In this document: positions 28,665-40,214 of the stretch, in pieces
Numbering within the stretch: position 1 is the stretch's first letter
Layout of the letters: every line of letters starts with the position of its first letter
Source of the DNA: Aureobasidium sp. EXF-3400
Lineage: Eukaryota > Ascomycota > Dothideomycetes > Dothideales > Saccotheciaceae
Assembly (NCBI GenBank): GCA_024195585.1
Contig: SWBL01000096.1
Coordinates: 86,000 to 149,999 of the forward strand
Direction: 5' to 3'
DNA length: 64,000 bases
The notes under the pieces: generated by a model
What the model was told of the DNA's origin: nothing
The model's database searches: none
The model's input: the letters and a program-made list of their open reading frames with translations, nothing else
Translations under genes and position numbers: made by a program

Positions 28665-31652
28665 ATGTTCCGAAGCCGTAGACGTGTGCCATCAGAGGGA
28701 GCGCTCCGGGTGCTGCGCCAGCTTGCATACATCTCGTCGGGTACCGCATGCGGTGCCGCCGCCCTCATAGCAGAAGAGCGCCGCCGCCAGACGAATCTCG
28801 TCTCCAAGATCGCTGAGAACTCGCGCCGCCTGAAACAACACCCACGATACCAGCATGCCCACGCCGCCCACCGCAGACTCGCCGAAGACGCTGCCCAACC
28901 GGCCGCCACCGCCTCGGCCCCCGATGAGGATCCATTGCTAGACGACAAAGTGGTCCGGCAGGCAGACACGTTCCGAAACAATCTCCTACCCTCCGAGGTT
29001 GAGAGAGGCTACGCAAAACTCAACTCCCACCAGCCGCCCAAGCACGAAAAGAGTCAATCCGAATCCGCTCATACCCAGCGTGGCTCTCGTAAACCACAGC
29101 ACATCCACCAAGAGCCTCTCCGCCCATACAACCTGTCCTTGTTGACCGCCGCTCTCAAGCCCCGTCGCCCGGCCAGCGCAGTGGCCAGCGCAGTAGCCGA
29201 TATCAACGACCACTGCCATGTGCTTATTGACCGACGACAACTCTCGGCAGCATTCCGTCTTCTCAAAGGTGCCCTCGATCGTTTTCGCGACAAGGGCACA
29301 AGCTCGATTGCATTGCAGCCTGTTACCACCCGTCTATTCGATGCGTGGCTGGCCGACCAGAGCTATGAGAAGGCCCGTGGCCTGCTGGGCCAAATGTACA
29401 AAGAAGGATGGTTCATCACACACCACCTAGAAAGGCTTGCGCTTGCCTGTGTTGAGCCTCTTCAATCACGTGTATTGCATTCGTTGAACCATGACTATGG
29501 CGACGAGATCCCTTTCCCTCCAAGTATCTACTCTGCTTTGTGTGCAGCATACTCGACACGCAGCCCCGAACTTTGCGCTCAAGTCTTCGCAAAACGTATA
29601 CGGGCCGACGATCGTCCTTCAGTACTACCTCTCTGCGAACCTGCTTGGCCTGCTATCATTGATCACATCTGGACTGTTGCTCACAACTATACCCTTGTCG
29701 ATTCGCTTTTCACTCATATGTGCAAGTTGACAGCTCGCCCTTCTCTGGATCTGTACAATGCAATGATCAAAGTCTGTATCCAGTTTGGCAGAGTTGATCG
29801 AGCTCACCAGCACCTCCACACCATCCAACAAAGCCAACACCTCCAACCGGATGTTGTTACTTTTGGTCACTTTGTCTTCAAGACTTCTTCAGATGCTGAT
29901 TGGCCGTCTATAGACGACCTGATGACCATGCTAGTTCGAGCAGGAGAAACAGAAGCGCCTCCAGAAAAACGCACCGACTTGTTCGTTCCTGTTTTGAAAG
30001 CATATGCCAAGCGTCATCGTCCGGAAAAGGTTTGGGCTTTTACCTTCAAAGCGATTGATGAATATGGTGTGCTTCCAGACCCGCGTATTCTGAGCACTGG
30101 TCTTGGAAACCTTGTCAAAACTAGCCACTTGGAAATGCTCTCCGCATGGATTAACAAGATGGAAACTTATGATCGAGGTGCACAGCTTACTCCAGATGTG
30201 GTCTTGACCATGATGCGGCAGTTCTACTTTGATACTAGACCCTCTCACGCCGTCCTGGTCTGGCTCTGCCGTCGTTTGATGAACGAGGTGCCAGAGCACT
30301 GGTCTCCTGGTATCCTCAATCTGTTGCGCGAGGCTGTGGCGTATGACCTTCGAGGATATCGGGCGGGTCAGGCACATAGGATACCACATGCAATGCACAT
30401 GCTTGATGTGCTGCAGAAAGTCAAGCTAGACTCGCCGAGCTTGCCAAAGCCTCTCTATTGGAACCAGCTACAACAGCTCACAGACCAAGACCAAGCATCT
30501 CTACCGCTCTCAGACCCGATCTCGCCGGAAGTCATCAAAAACGAGGTGCAGATCGCAGATGATCCAGAAGAAATGGACGATTCTGTGTCATTAGAGGATG
30601 ATTCATTCTCGAACGAACTTCAAGAAACCGTACTTTCTGCAGCAACGTTGAAGCAATCGTTAGATGAGCACGAGATGCTTATGGCTTTGTCAAAGGGAAA
30701 CTACACTGACCTTCTGGATATGTACGAAAGCAGCCTGGGGCAAAGCGGTCTGCCTGCCTCGTCGTATTCTCTGGAAATGGCCATCCAAGCTCGTGCAAAG
30801 TTGCCAAACGATGCTGGGGCGCCTGGAGACTACATCGATACAGCAAGCGAGGCTGGCATGGACACGATAGCTTCATTGGTGCCGCTGTTGAACCACCAAG
30901 TGCAGACCTCTGTCACCGGGTCGCGGATGCATGTTGATGAGCTTTGCGAAACCGTACGATCTTTCTATGAGAACATGGTCAAGAACAGTGTCACCATCAG
31001 ACATCATCTAGCCACCTCAGCAGCAACGGTTCTACTCAAGAACAACAAGGCCAACGATGCCATACAGCTGCTCTCGCAAATCTATCACTCCAAATGGGCT
31101 CACAAAGTACCATTCGATCTACCAGCCATGACTGTCCTGCTTCAAGCATACATCCACGTATCTCACAGTTTGGGCATCGAGTGGGTCATCAAAGAAGTCC
31201 TGGACAAAGACTATCGCATCGACTACAGTTTCCTAGCCGTCATCCGCAGAGCCAAAAAGACAGCAGAGAAACGTGCACTAGCTGGAGGCGCTAAAGGCAT
31301 GAACAATCTCAAATTGTCAAATATGCTAGAGTACTACACGGATGTCTGCAGAACGAAGCAAAAGACACAGATCAAGAAGGCTTCGCGTCTGGGCAATCGT
31401 CTTGTTGCTACTTTGATCAAGATTGCTAGACCTGCGTCAACTGATGCGCCTTGGCAGCTACAAGCAGAGAGCCATGGTGTTGACCCTGCGATGTGGTCGC
31501 GACGTGGAGCCTCATGGCGAGTCATTTACCGTAAGAGGATCCGACGACGAGGATGGAGACGGCCTTCGACTGTCGCAGAAAAACAAGTCGAGCCAGAGAA
31601 TTTTGGGAAAGAGCAAATTGATGAAACGCGAGTGGAAGGCGCTTCGGCATGA
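28665..31652 (+). CDS. Pentatricopeptide-repeat protein, probably mitochondrial
   Basis: Intron-free, 995 aa. The N-terminus (MFRSRRRVPSEGALRVLRQL) is Arg-rich without acids, consistent with mitochondrial import. The body is helical with PPR-like units, for example TTRLFDAWLADQSYEKARGL, LDLYNAMIKVCIQFGRVDRA and FVPVLKAYAKRHRPEKVWAF, and again near the end (AATVLLKNNKANDAIQLLSQ, MTVLLQAYIHVSHSLGIEWV). An acidic linker (about 625-660) separates two repeat blocks. The C-terminus is basic. Fungal proteins of this layout act on mitochondrial RNAs (processing, stability or translation); the specific target is not predictable. Orthologous gene name uncertain. Confidence 0.78.
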   Translation: MFRSRRRVPSEGALRVLRQLAYISSGTACGAAALIAEERRRQTNLVSKIAENSRRLKQHPRYQHAHAAHRRLAEDAAQPAATASAPDEDPLLDDKVVRQADTFRNNLLPSEVERGYAKLNSHQPPKHEKSQSESAHTQRGSRKPQHIHQEPLRPYNLSLLTAALKPRRPASAVASAVADINDHCHVLIDRRQLSAAFRLLKGALDRFRDKGTSSIALQPVTTRLFDAWLADQSYEKARGLLGQMYKEGWFITHHLERLALACVEPLQSRVLHSLNHDYGDEIPFPPSIYSALCAAYSTRSPELCAQVFAKRIRADDRPSVLPLCEPAWPAIIDHIWTVAHNYTLVDSLFTHMCKLTARPSLDLYNAMIKVCIQFGRVDRAHQHLHTIQQSQHLQPDVVTFGHFVFKTSSDADWPSIDDLMTMLVRAGETEAPPEKRTDLFVPVLKAYAKRHRPEKVWAFTFKAIDEYGVLPDPRILSTGLGNLVKTSHLEMLSAWINKMETYDRGAQLTPDVVLTMMRQFYFDTRPSHAVLVWLCRRLMNEVPEHWSPGILNLLREAVAYDLRGYRAGQAHRIPHAMHMLDVLQKVKLDSPSLPKPLYWNQLQQLTDQDQASLPLSDPISPEVIKNEVQIADDPEEMDDSVSLEDDSFSNELQETVLSAATLKQSLDEHEMLMALSKGNYTDLLDMYESSLGQSGLPASSYSLEMAIQARAKLPNDAGAPGDYIDTASEAGMDTIASLVPLLNHQVQTSVTGSRMHVDELCETVRSFYENMVKNSVTIRHHLATSAATVLLKNNKANDAIQLLSQIYHSKWAHKVPFDLPAMTVLLQAYIHVSHSLGIEWVIKEVLDKDYRIDYSFLAVIRRAKKTAEKRALAGGAKGMNNLKLSNMLEYYTDVCRTKQKTQIKKASRLGNRLVATLIKIARPASTDAPWQLQAESHGVDPAMWSRRGASWRVIYRKRIRRRGWRRPSTVAEKQVEPENFGKEQIDETRVEGASA

Positions 31653-32078
31653 GTACGAGGTATTTGCATCAGCGGTTTGATTCATTTAGGGAAAGAGGCG
31701 TTATCAAGGAGTAAGGAAGGCATCTCACGAAGCCAACAGGGTTGTATATATTCAGAGCATTTTGGTCACTGTGGAAATTCATGTACTCATATGATTGTAC
31801 AAAAAAGAAGAGATCATTTTGAAATTACTTTTCAGTTTTTGGTATTCGTAGTCGTCAAAAGAAGCTTTCGATGATGGGGGTTGAGGGTATGCTAGATCAC
31901 AAGTCTTCTCTCTGAACTGTGATATACTGCTTTTTTCTAGTAACAAGACCATCACATGGTTCGCTTTTCAATGCTGTCCGCACATACTCATTTTGTGCTG
32001 CCTTGGCTGGCCTCGACTCGTCATGCTCTCGCAAGTATGCATTGCCGCTTCTTCCATTTCTCAATCGTGGTTTAGCGC
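31653..32078. other. Convergent 3' intergenic region
   Basis: About 425 bp, AT-rich, between the PPR gene and CCT8 stop codons. No feature beyond probable polyadenylation regions. Confidence 0.45.
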
Positions 32079-33859
32079 TCAGTCCTCATCCCAGTTGGGG
32101 TTAGGACCTGGCGGCTTGGGACCACCTGCCTGGCGGGCGACGATGATCTGATCAACACTGAGGACTGTTCTGGCCGACTCGGTAGCGAGCTTGATGGCCC
32201 ATTGCTTGCAAACCAAGAGATCGAGGATACCCTCGTCTTGAGCATCAAGCACACCATCACCGTTGTTGTTCTCAATATCAACACCAGCACCGCAAACACC
32301 ATCCTTTGATGACTTTGCGCTGTGGGCAGTGTAAAGGGAAGCGAGGATCTCAGTGGCGTCGAGACCGGCGCTCTCGGCCAAGAGACGGGGCACCACCTCG
32401 AAGGCCTCTGCGTATTTGCGGATGGCGTATTGTGAGAGACCAGAGGTCTTGTCTGCAAAGGCGGAGATGCGCTCGACGAGTTGCATCTCGGCGGCTCCAG
32501 CACCGGGTACGAGACGGGCGTCTCTGGTGATGGCCTTGACGACGTTGACACCGTCATCGACGGCGCGCTCTACGTCTTCGAGGTGGTTCTGGGTGGCGCC
32601 ACGGAGGACGAGGGTGGCGGTACGTGTGGTGTCGTTCTCCTGGCGGAAGACGGTTACGCGGTCACCGCCGATCTCAATGGTCTCGACAATGTCGACAGAG
32701 CCCATCTCATCGGGCATGGGAGCACCGAGACGAGCAAGAGGGGTAGCGCCAACGACTCTGCAGAGGCGGCGGAGTTCGAATTTGGACATGATCTTGATGA
32801 CGAGAATGCCGTAGCGGTTCAGGTAGTGCATGGGCAGCTCACCGACAGAGTTGCCGGCGACAACGACGCGGACGCCTGAGTCGTGCAGCTCCTTGATGGC
32901 CTGGTCGATTTGTGACTCCTCGCCCTTGGTGAAGTCGAGCATCTCCTGGGCGTTCTTGAGCAACACGGTGCCCTTGGTCTCGGTTTGTGCAATGTCGATA
33001 GGGCAGCTGAAAACACCGACCTTTGCCTTTTGAACGTTCTTGACGGTGCCTTCGGGCTCACGGCCAAAGACCATACCCTTGACAACGCGGGACTGCTCAA
33101 TGGAGCCACCCATGATCTTGACGACACGGACGTTGTCGACGTTGAAGTTGAAGGTGTTCTTGGGCAGGACGGCGAGCACGGCTTCAGCGACCAGGTTGGC
33201 CAGAACCTGCTCGTGTCCGGATTGTTTGGCAGCGATAACGGTACGAAGAGCCTTGGTCAGCTCCTCCTGGTTGAGCATATCCTTGACACGGTCGACCTCG
33301 AGTTCCTCCAGCACTCTCAGGGCTTCCTGACCAGCACGCTCGTAGCCAACAACAATATCGCTGGTCTTGAGACCCATGCGCAACAGCTCCTCGGCTTTCT
33401 TGAGCAATTCTCCAGCCAGCACGATGACCATGTTTGTAGCGTCGCCCATCTCGGCCTCTTGCTGTTGACTGGCCATGACCAGCAACTTGGCGGCAGGGTG
33501 TACGACTTCGAGTTCTCTGAGGATGGTGGCGGCGTCTGAGGTGAGGATCATCTTTTGCAGGTGGTTGATGACAATCTTGTTGCGTCCATAGGGGCCTAGC
33601 GAGGTGGCCACTGTGTCTGAGATGGTTCGGCATGCGTCGATGTTGCGCACGACTGCGCCATCTTCGGCATCGTAGCTGGTACTCTGTCAGTCGTCTGTGG
33701 TGACTTGTGCTGGTCCCACGTCCATGAACAGCGGCGGAAGCTCCATGGTCGGTGAGCTCTGCCGCACGTTCGATAATGCTGATGGGAGAGGTGAACTCAC
33801 TTCTGGTATCCGGCCTTGAACAGGCCACTGTTGGGCGCATTCGGTATTGAAAGCGACAT
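32079..33859 (-). CDS. CCT8: CCT/TRiC chaperonin theta subunit
   Basis: Two exons, 33801..33859 and 32079..33675, give 551 aa. Exon 1 encodes MSLSIPNAPNSGLFKAGYQ, the CCT8 N-terminus, and splices to YDAEDGAVVRNIDACRTISD. The intron is 125 nt, about twice the local norm. Group II chaperonin marks are present: TSLGPYGRNK, the ATP-site EMGDATNMVIVLAGELL (usual form GDGTN), and the C-terminal ATP-site block near VPGAGAAEMQLVERI and the NGDGVLDAQDEGILD region. As one of eight ring subunits it folds actin, tubulin and WD40 proteins in the cytosol. The C-terminus is Pro/Gly-rich and acidic rather than the Gly-Gly-Met tail of other chaperonins. Confidence 0.95.
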
Positions 33860-34569
33860 TGTGGTGTTGTGTTATTGCTGCTCAATCGCTGGGCCCTCGT
33901 TGCGAATCGCCTACTCATAATAACTTGGATATTTTGTCGCCGACGCCCGCACTCCTTGCCAAGTCCCGCATTTACACATGCCTCCTCCGACCTCACTTGC
34001 TCACGGCCACTGATCTTTCACCATACATACTATTACCATTCTGTACCAAATAATGTGTGAAACATTGTTGAAAAGCAGCTTGCAGTAGAAGAACAAGTAG
34101 TAAAGAAAACAATAACGATAGCCAAACGAGAAAGATCAAGGGTGTAAGGGGGTATTGCGCCTCTCTGGCTACAGCCTCTGCTGTTGACCACTGCCGCCGT
34201 CCATCTCCTGCTGACATGCCTGCTATGCTTCAGCGGATCCTGACAAATTAAACATAAGGAAACTGAAAAAAACTTATCCACACACAGGTATGAAGAGAAA
34301 AAGAAAAACCTGGTGCCCGTCACTCCCCTATCCAACAACTTCCACCAATCAATTATCCTCCGAACAGGTAAAAAGGGAAAAAAGAGAGAAACGAAAATTA
34401 TTCTTCTTCCACAGCGTAATATCCCCCAGTCCCGCCAGGGAGGGCCTTCTTGTTTTTGTACACTGGGTGAGCTGCACCTCGCCCTGCATGTCATCCAACG
34501 TCCTGCGCCATCCAACGCCTTGACATATGCTCTTTTTTCTGGCTTTTGCTTGTTTCCTTAGTAGCTTCA
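33860..34569. other. CCT8 promoter and phosphatase 3' region
   Basis: About 710 bp between two minus-strand genes. It contains purine/pyrimidine-rich stretches around 34380-34420 but no supported gene. Small frames on both strands look random. Confidence 0.4.
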
Positions 34570-36238
34570 TTAAAGTGCCACATCGAGCACTAGGCTGACG
34601 TCGCTGACCTGGGACCCGGCAAGGTCTTCCAGCACGGGGATAAGGTCCAGAAGTTCGTTGTCGTGAGCGTCCGAGAACCAACTGCTGATGGGCACAGCGT
34701 GCTGAGGATGGAAAATGTATGATGTGGGTGAGTTGTCGATAATGATCGTTTCCTTGAGATCACGTCCGACTTGCGAGAGATCCTTGACATAGTTGCCTTG
34801 GTGGTTGTAGCAACTCTCGCGGAACAACCTGTGGTGTACTACGCCGTGAATGTCCAGCTGGTCCAGAAGTGGATCTCCGTACTGCAATCAAAGTCAGTCT
34901 CCAGATTTACCCAAGGCGAGAACAACAGCTTGCGACATACCTTCGAGACCGAAGCCGTGAAAACGACGACTTCGTACAACTCTCCCATTCTCTTCATGAA
35001 TGCGTCGACTCCTGGTCGTTTGATAACATAGACATTATGGTATGTTCCCTCTATTTCTACAGGTATAGTCATGTCTGCCTGGTGTAAGATCTGTTTTGAG
35101 TTATGGTCAGTGTTTGACGTTTATGGTTTTCGAGGTCATGACCAACCTTGAAACTACTGTGGACGAGAGTCTCATCCAAATCCAGAATCAAGCACTTTCT
35201 GCCCTTGTGTTCCGGCCTTACAGATGGCAACAACCACTTCTGAGGTTCGGGACTAGGGACCAATGATGTATCGTGGCTAGCCGTGTTTGGGTGTGCCACC
35301 TGTGCCTGGCGCTCCACCAAGGGCGGGGGAGGAGGCAGATCAACACGCGAACCAGACTCACGGTGAGCAGGAACATGGCCTTCATCTTCAGATGTACCTG
35401 CTACGTCGTTGGCCGAGAGGGGGATCGAAGGGCCAACGTCCGTCATTTCAATGTCCGTGTCCCTGGCCTCCTGCTCCGGGGTGCGGTCGGAGATGACGAG
35501 ATCTTCATCTGCGGTGGTCGCGATTGGGGTGGGAGCTTGGACGATAACTTCGGGCTGTGTAAGGTAGGGTGCATCTGAAGAGGCCTGCGTTTGAGGGTCC
35601 TGGCCATGTACAGATCCAGTGGTAGGCATACCGCCTGTCATGAGAGGAATCGGAAAGTCATCTCCACTTCTAGACTCCGGCTGGCTTTGAATAGGTGTAG
35701 ACGTGTTCTCGCGTGCAGCGTTGGCTGAGGTACCGCTCGGTTCGGCAAGGTAGGGGGTGGTAGACGGCTTCTCATCGATCGTGTCCACTGACTGCATGGT
35801 CGGGTTGGAGTTCATTGACGGTTGTTGATCAACCTGAGAGGTTTGCGCAATCCCCGATTGGCGAGAGGGTACATCCTGGCCACCATCTTGGGCGTCATCC
35901 GAGGAGCCGCAACAGTTCAGGAAGGACAGGAACTTTGATTTCTTTTTCGGACGGGCATTGGACTGAGTGGTGGCTCCGGAGAGCGGACGGGTAGGCTTTT
36001 CGCTCATTGAGGGACGGGCACGGTGAGATCGTTTGCTGCTTGCGTTGCTTCCGGCTCGGGCACGTGAACGTAGACTACGTTTTGAGCGACGAGGTGTGAC
36101 GACGGGCTGGCCTGGGGACGACTGGTCGGAATGGTCAGGCGAAGGAGATGGAATAGCAGTAGCGGCGCTGCTGGCGGTGTCGAGTGTGGTATGAGGAGAA
36201 TCGGGTGGTTGGAGTTCGGGCTGTCGAGGTTCGGCCAT
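34570..36238 (-). CDS. PSR1: PSR1/PSR2-type plasma-membrane phosphatase (FCP1/NIF domain)
   Basis: Three exons, 35147..36238, 34941..35090 and 34570..34881 (introns 56 and 59 nt), give 517 aa. The C-terminal third is a HAD-type NIF/SCP phosphatase domain with the catalytic [14 protein letters not shown] (DxDxT), [36 protein letters not shown] and [20 protein letters not shown]. The N-terminal 340 residues are disordered, Ser/Pro-rich, with an internal [10 protein letters not shown] that resembles the palmitoylated Cys pair at the Psr1 N-terminus. Yeast Psr1/Psr2 with Whi2 act in the salt/general stress response and in TORC1 restraint. The start at 36236-36238 ([12 protein letters not shown]) is preferred; an upstream ATG adds 22 hydrophobic residues. 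Confidence 0.9.
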
Positions 36239-36907
36239 AACTGCATACGTCAGAATGTGAAGCGGAGACACAGCTGCAGGGTGGTGGAGGAGCAGGACAT
36301 ACACAGGAGTAAATTAATCTATCGTAACTTCTTGATGCGCAAAGGCAAATAACAGGGAGCGGTGAGGATAAAGAACGTCGAGTCGTGGGTTGTGGTGGAG
36401 TGAAAGAGTGACTTGGGGTCGACGGCAGAGACGACTCGCAGGTGGGTGCAGGAGAGATGCAGGCGCTTAACAAGGGCTACAAGACTCGACGAGACGCTGA
36501 GAGCCGGGACGAGGGCGACCAGACGTGTCGGAGGCGGCGACGTGAGGATGTCGAGGCAGAGCGGAGCGGGCGAGGCAAGCGGAATCAAATCGGTCGCAGA
36601 TCAAGGTCGCAGCGATGGATGGTCCATGTCGCATTGTTTGGAGAGGCTGGTGTTGGCGGCCTCTGTGCCCGCCCGTGCATTTGAACCTAAGCCACAAAGG
36701 GACGGGAGATTACTTCCACAACCTCGACCCGCGCTGCTTGCTGCCATGCCATCCTTGTCGTCTGCTGATATATCTGCCCAATCCATGCCTGTTCCTGCAG
36801 CTGTTCTCCCGATCTGCCTGGGCCTCTGCCACCTGCTTCCTGCCTGCCATGTCGTGACCACAGTATAGCTGCAAACCGTGATAAAAACACAGCTTCCTCT
36901 GCTTTGC
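36239..36907. other. Phosphatase promoter and FAD oxidoreductase 3' region
   Basis: About 670 bp between two minus-strand genes; overlapping random frames on both strands. A long 5' leader for the phosphatase is likely. No feature supported. Confidence 0.4.
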
Positions 36908-38554
36908 TTAATTTGTGCCCGACGCCCGTTTGGCCGCGCCAACGCCTGCCCTTCTGCCAAACACTCCACCGGCTGTTAATCCACTTCCTGCTCCACAACA
37001 TTAGCTTCATCTCGTCTTTCGTCATAGCGAACTTGCTGAAAGTTGCTTACCTCCTGGGTAGTTTGCATAAAACAGCCCGCCGACCATCTCACCTGCTGCA
37101 AACAGTCCTTGGATACAAGACCCATCATTCCTCACCACATTTGCCGTACTGGGCTCAACTGCCAATCCTCCAAATGAAAAGGTTATACCCGAAGTTACTC
37201 GGACCGCTGTAAAAGGTCCTTTCACAACAGGTAACGCCCAGTTTGATTTGGGCAGCTTCAACGCCATCCGAGATGACTGCGTCGACAGACCGTCCTTGAT
37301 TGATGGATCGAGCTTCGCGTCAGGATACTCTTCTCGGTGCGCTCGAACCGCTGCGTTGTAGTCGTTGATCGTCTCCACGAATGCTTGAGAATCTTGCAAT
37401 CCTTCCGCCGAGAGCTTCTCTGCCAACTCTTCAATGCTCTCTGCTCGAATCTTGCGAACGATGTCATCACGGTATTCTTCCTCTCGCAACCACCCAACGG
37501 CGTCTGCGTCCCACACCTGGAAAGCTAGTCCTTCCGGCTGCTCGAGTATCGCTCTACCGAACATGGCATACGTGTAATTGCGAAGGTCGAAGCCTTCATC
37601 TACGAAACGTTGGCCGCGGATATTGAGCATGAGTCCAAGCGGATACCCGCTCTTGGTGAACTCATTTGTCTTGTCTCTGTCACCTCCATCTGGAGATGAA
37701 TCTGCGTCCCAGCTAACGCTGTGGCAACCTGTGTGGCTGTAATCGCCAGCTTTTCGTGCATCTAGGTCCAGAGCTGCCAAAAGCATGTCTCCTGTGTTGT
37801 AAGGTGTACCTCGGACGTGGGCGAGCTCCCAGCCAGGTCCCATGAATGTCTTTCTGAGTTCTCGGTTTGCTTCGAACCCACCAGCGCACAGGATAACGCT
37901 GGGTGCATGTAACTTAGAAGTAGAGTCTGTGTCGCCTGACTTGACAACTTCTACTCCAGCTATGCCTCCGTCCTTGTCGAGAAGCAGGCGCTCGACCTTT
38001 GTGTCGAAAGAGGTAACAATGCCCTTTGCCTCTACAGCTTCAGATAGGTTCTTGATCAACCCTTTACCTCCGTCCTTGATTGTAAGCGCCAGGCCGCCCC
38101 AGAACTTCCACCTTCCATCCACCTCGTAAGCCTGACGTCGGAAACTGAGCCACCAGTCCACATTTCCGTGCTCCTTTAGCCATCCTACAGTCTCCAGACT
38201 GTCTTTGACAAGCACGGCTCCTAGATCTTTATCGCTTCGGCCTCCGGTTACGCGTTGCAGATCATTTTGAAAGTCTTCGCCAGTGTAAGGTGCCAGATCA
38301 ATCTTGTCCTTTAACTCCGGCGGTACATTGGATACCAGTGGCAGAAGAGACGGAAGCCCATTGTGAGCAGTTCGATATGCGCCAGCCGTGAAGTAACCGT
38401 TGCCTCCTCTCCATTCACGCGGTGCCTTTTCGACTATCAGAATGCGGAGGTCGGGATTGTAGACTTTGGCAGAGAGAGCAGCTGTCAAGCCAGCCGCGCC
38501 GGATCCGATAACAATGATGTCGTAGTGACTTGATTCCAGTGGTCCTTGAGGCAT
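36908..38554 (-). CDS. FAD-dependent oxidoreductase, fumarate-reductase/tricarballylate-dehydrogenase type
   Basis: Two exons, 37051..38554 and 36908..36987, give 527 aa from the ATG at 38552-38554. The 63-nt intron must be removed to complete the FAD-binding C-terminus: GLFAAGEMVGGLFYANYPGG then SGLTAGGVFGRRAGVGAAKR. The N-terminus carries the Rossmann dinucleotide fold (YDIIVIGSGAAGLTAALSA) and a glutamate at the end of strand two (ILIVEKAP). The middle shows the capping-domain blocks seen in flavoprotein subunits of fumarate reductase, ketosteroid dehydrogenase and TcuA (SVILCAGGFEANRELRK, RGQRFVDEGFDLRNYTYA). Substrate is unknown. An upstream in-frame ATG at 38623 would add 23 residues. 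Confidence 0.87.
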
Positions 38555-39041
38555 CTTACTCTGAGTCCTTTGATCAATACTAAAGTCTGAGGTGAAAAAC
38601 ACAGGGTGACTGTCGTTCATCACACTTTTGAGACGGCATTTATCGGTATGCCTCGGTAGAGGATCGGAAGGAAGTGCGAAAGCACATCAAGGCATATAGA
38701 GCAACGATACTTACCTTACCAGCCATGCCCACGCGATACCAATGCTCAAGAGACTTGCCTGATACTGTGTTTGTACCAGGAGTAGATCAGGATATCGCTG
38801 ATCGGGATACGCAAAGAAACATTTGGAGCGACAGGGTTACACTAATAACAAGTAGGACATGAATATATCAATGCATTGTTCGAAGCGCTTTAGCAATTTG
38901 GTCCTTCGGTACCGCACATGGACAGCCTGCTGCCATTGCTCGCCATCTCTCCAGTTCCACTCAGATCGCTTCCTGACCCACACACAAAGGTGATTCCATA
39001 TAATAGATATGCAAACAACGATAAGATGACCCGGCTCTCGC
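38555..39041. other. Intergenic, FAD oxidoreductase promoter
   Basis: About 490 bp between two minus-strand genes. Nothing recognisable beyond an optional 69-bp coding extension of the oxidoreductase. Confidence 0.4.
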
Positions 39042-40214
39042 TCAGGCAGACAGTCCCTGTGAGACGCGTTGGAAACTGACAAGCTCAAGGTGAGGCAATT
39101 CTAGCATTTGGACTTCTTTCTCGTACTCTTGCTCCTTGTCGTTCATCTGTTTCCACCAGGCGACAAATTCGGCAGCGGTCGACTTCGACACCGGATGAAC
39201 ACCATCGCATCTGAGATCCAGCCAAAGCCTGTCCACAGACTTGCCAACGTGCCTGAAGCGAACCAGCGTCTCGGTACGTAGATGGTCAAGTTCGGCTTCG
39301 TACGAGCGTACAAACACATCCCAGGCACTCTCGTCGAACTGTTGATCGATATCAAAGGCAAATTCGTTCGACTGCTGACGAGAGATAGGGCTCATGATTG
39401 GCGATGGGGAACCAGCAGATTCCGAGACACGCCGAACCCTGGTAGCCAGCATGGCGTCAACGTGTTCGAGACTGACCTTGTCGCGGAATGATGTGCTGAT
39501 CTCATCAACCTCGTCGCCCATGATGCTGTCGCGTGGCGTAAAAGAGGGTGTATCTGGACTGGCTGACAACATGCTGCCAAAACTTGTCTGGTGTGAAGAG
39601 AAGGTAGGCTGCGTCCGGGGAGAAGACATCTCCAAGAAACCTGTGGTAGGAGACTGAGGCGATCCAATGGCAGAGCTGACGGACGTGGTACGCGAGAGAT
39701 GTACATTGGGTCTGGAGGGCCAGCCTCTGTGAAGACTTTCGTCATCGAGCTTGTCGATTCGAGCCAGAGCTGTGCAAACAGCGGCACCAGCAGCTTGCCA
39801 GTTGTCAAGCTCCGCTAAAAGAGACCCGGGCAGGCGGAGCCTGAGGTCTGCTGGCATCATCCATTCAACAATAAAGGCAGCATTGTAGTAGAAGGTATCC
39901 GCATCAGCAGCAGCAGGTATCTCATGTTCCTGCTTGCGATTGAAGTCCGTCTCTAGGCTGCAAGTGTTGTTCAGTCAGTATAATGGTCAGGTGAGCGAAA
40001 TATGCATGCATCTTAGTAAGTTTGGTCACATCAGCTGCCATGCTTCTGCGTAGTGGGGGAACTGTTCGAAAGAAGCATCTTTGTGGAGTTTACGTACTAC
40101 GTTCGGTGTGAAACGCGTGATTGTCTCCACGAAGGACGGCGATGGCGAGGTTGAGTTGCGGGAGGCATAGAGGAGCTGTTCTGATGGATGCAAACAGTCA
40201 AAAGACGGCAGCAT
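39042..40214 (-). CDS. Hypothetical protein, 366 aa, family not recognised
   Basis: Two exons, 40030..40214 and 39042..39957, with a 72-nt intron (GTGACC donor, TACTGAC branch, GCAG acceptor), join in phase to EAWQLILETDFNRK. The N-terminal 130 residues look folded (SFVETITRFTPNVVRKLH, DTFYYNAAFIVEWMMPADLR, LLAELDNWQAAGAAVCTALARI). A Ser/Thr/Pro-rich middle follows, then a helical C-terminus (DESAWDVFVRSYEAELDHLR, FVAWWKQMNDKEQEYEKEV). No catalytic motif, signal peptide or membrane span. It may be a fungal-specific regulatory protein, but nothing in the sequence or context says which pathway. Confidence 0.68.

Noticed and set aside
28478..28981. Minus-strand frame of 167 codons overlapping the PPR gene start
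   Set aside because: Antisense to the Arg/Ala-rich PPR N-terminus; its length follows from GC-rich codons and it has no protein features.
32985..33539. Plus-strand frame of 184 codons inside CCT8
   Set aside because: Exact antisense of a highly conserved chaperonin exon; no independent signals.
33184..33996. Minus-strand frame of 270 codons over the CCT8 start
   Set aside because: Out-of-frame reading through CCT8 exon 2, its intron and exon 1; the CCT8 frame explains the region.
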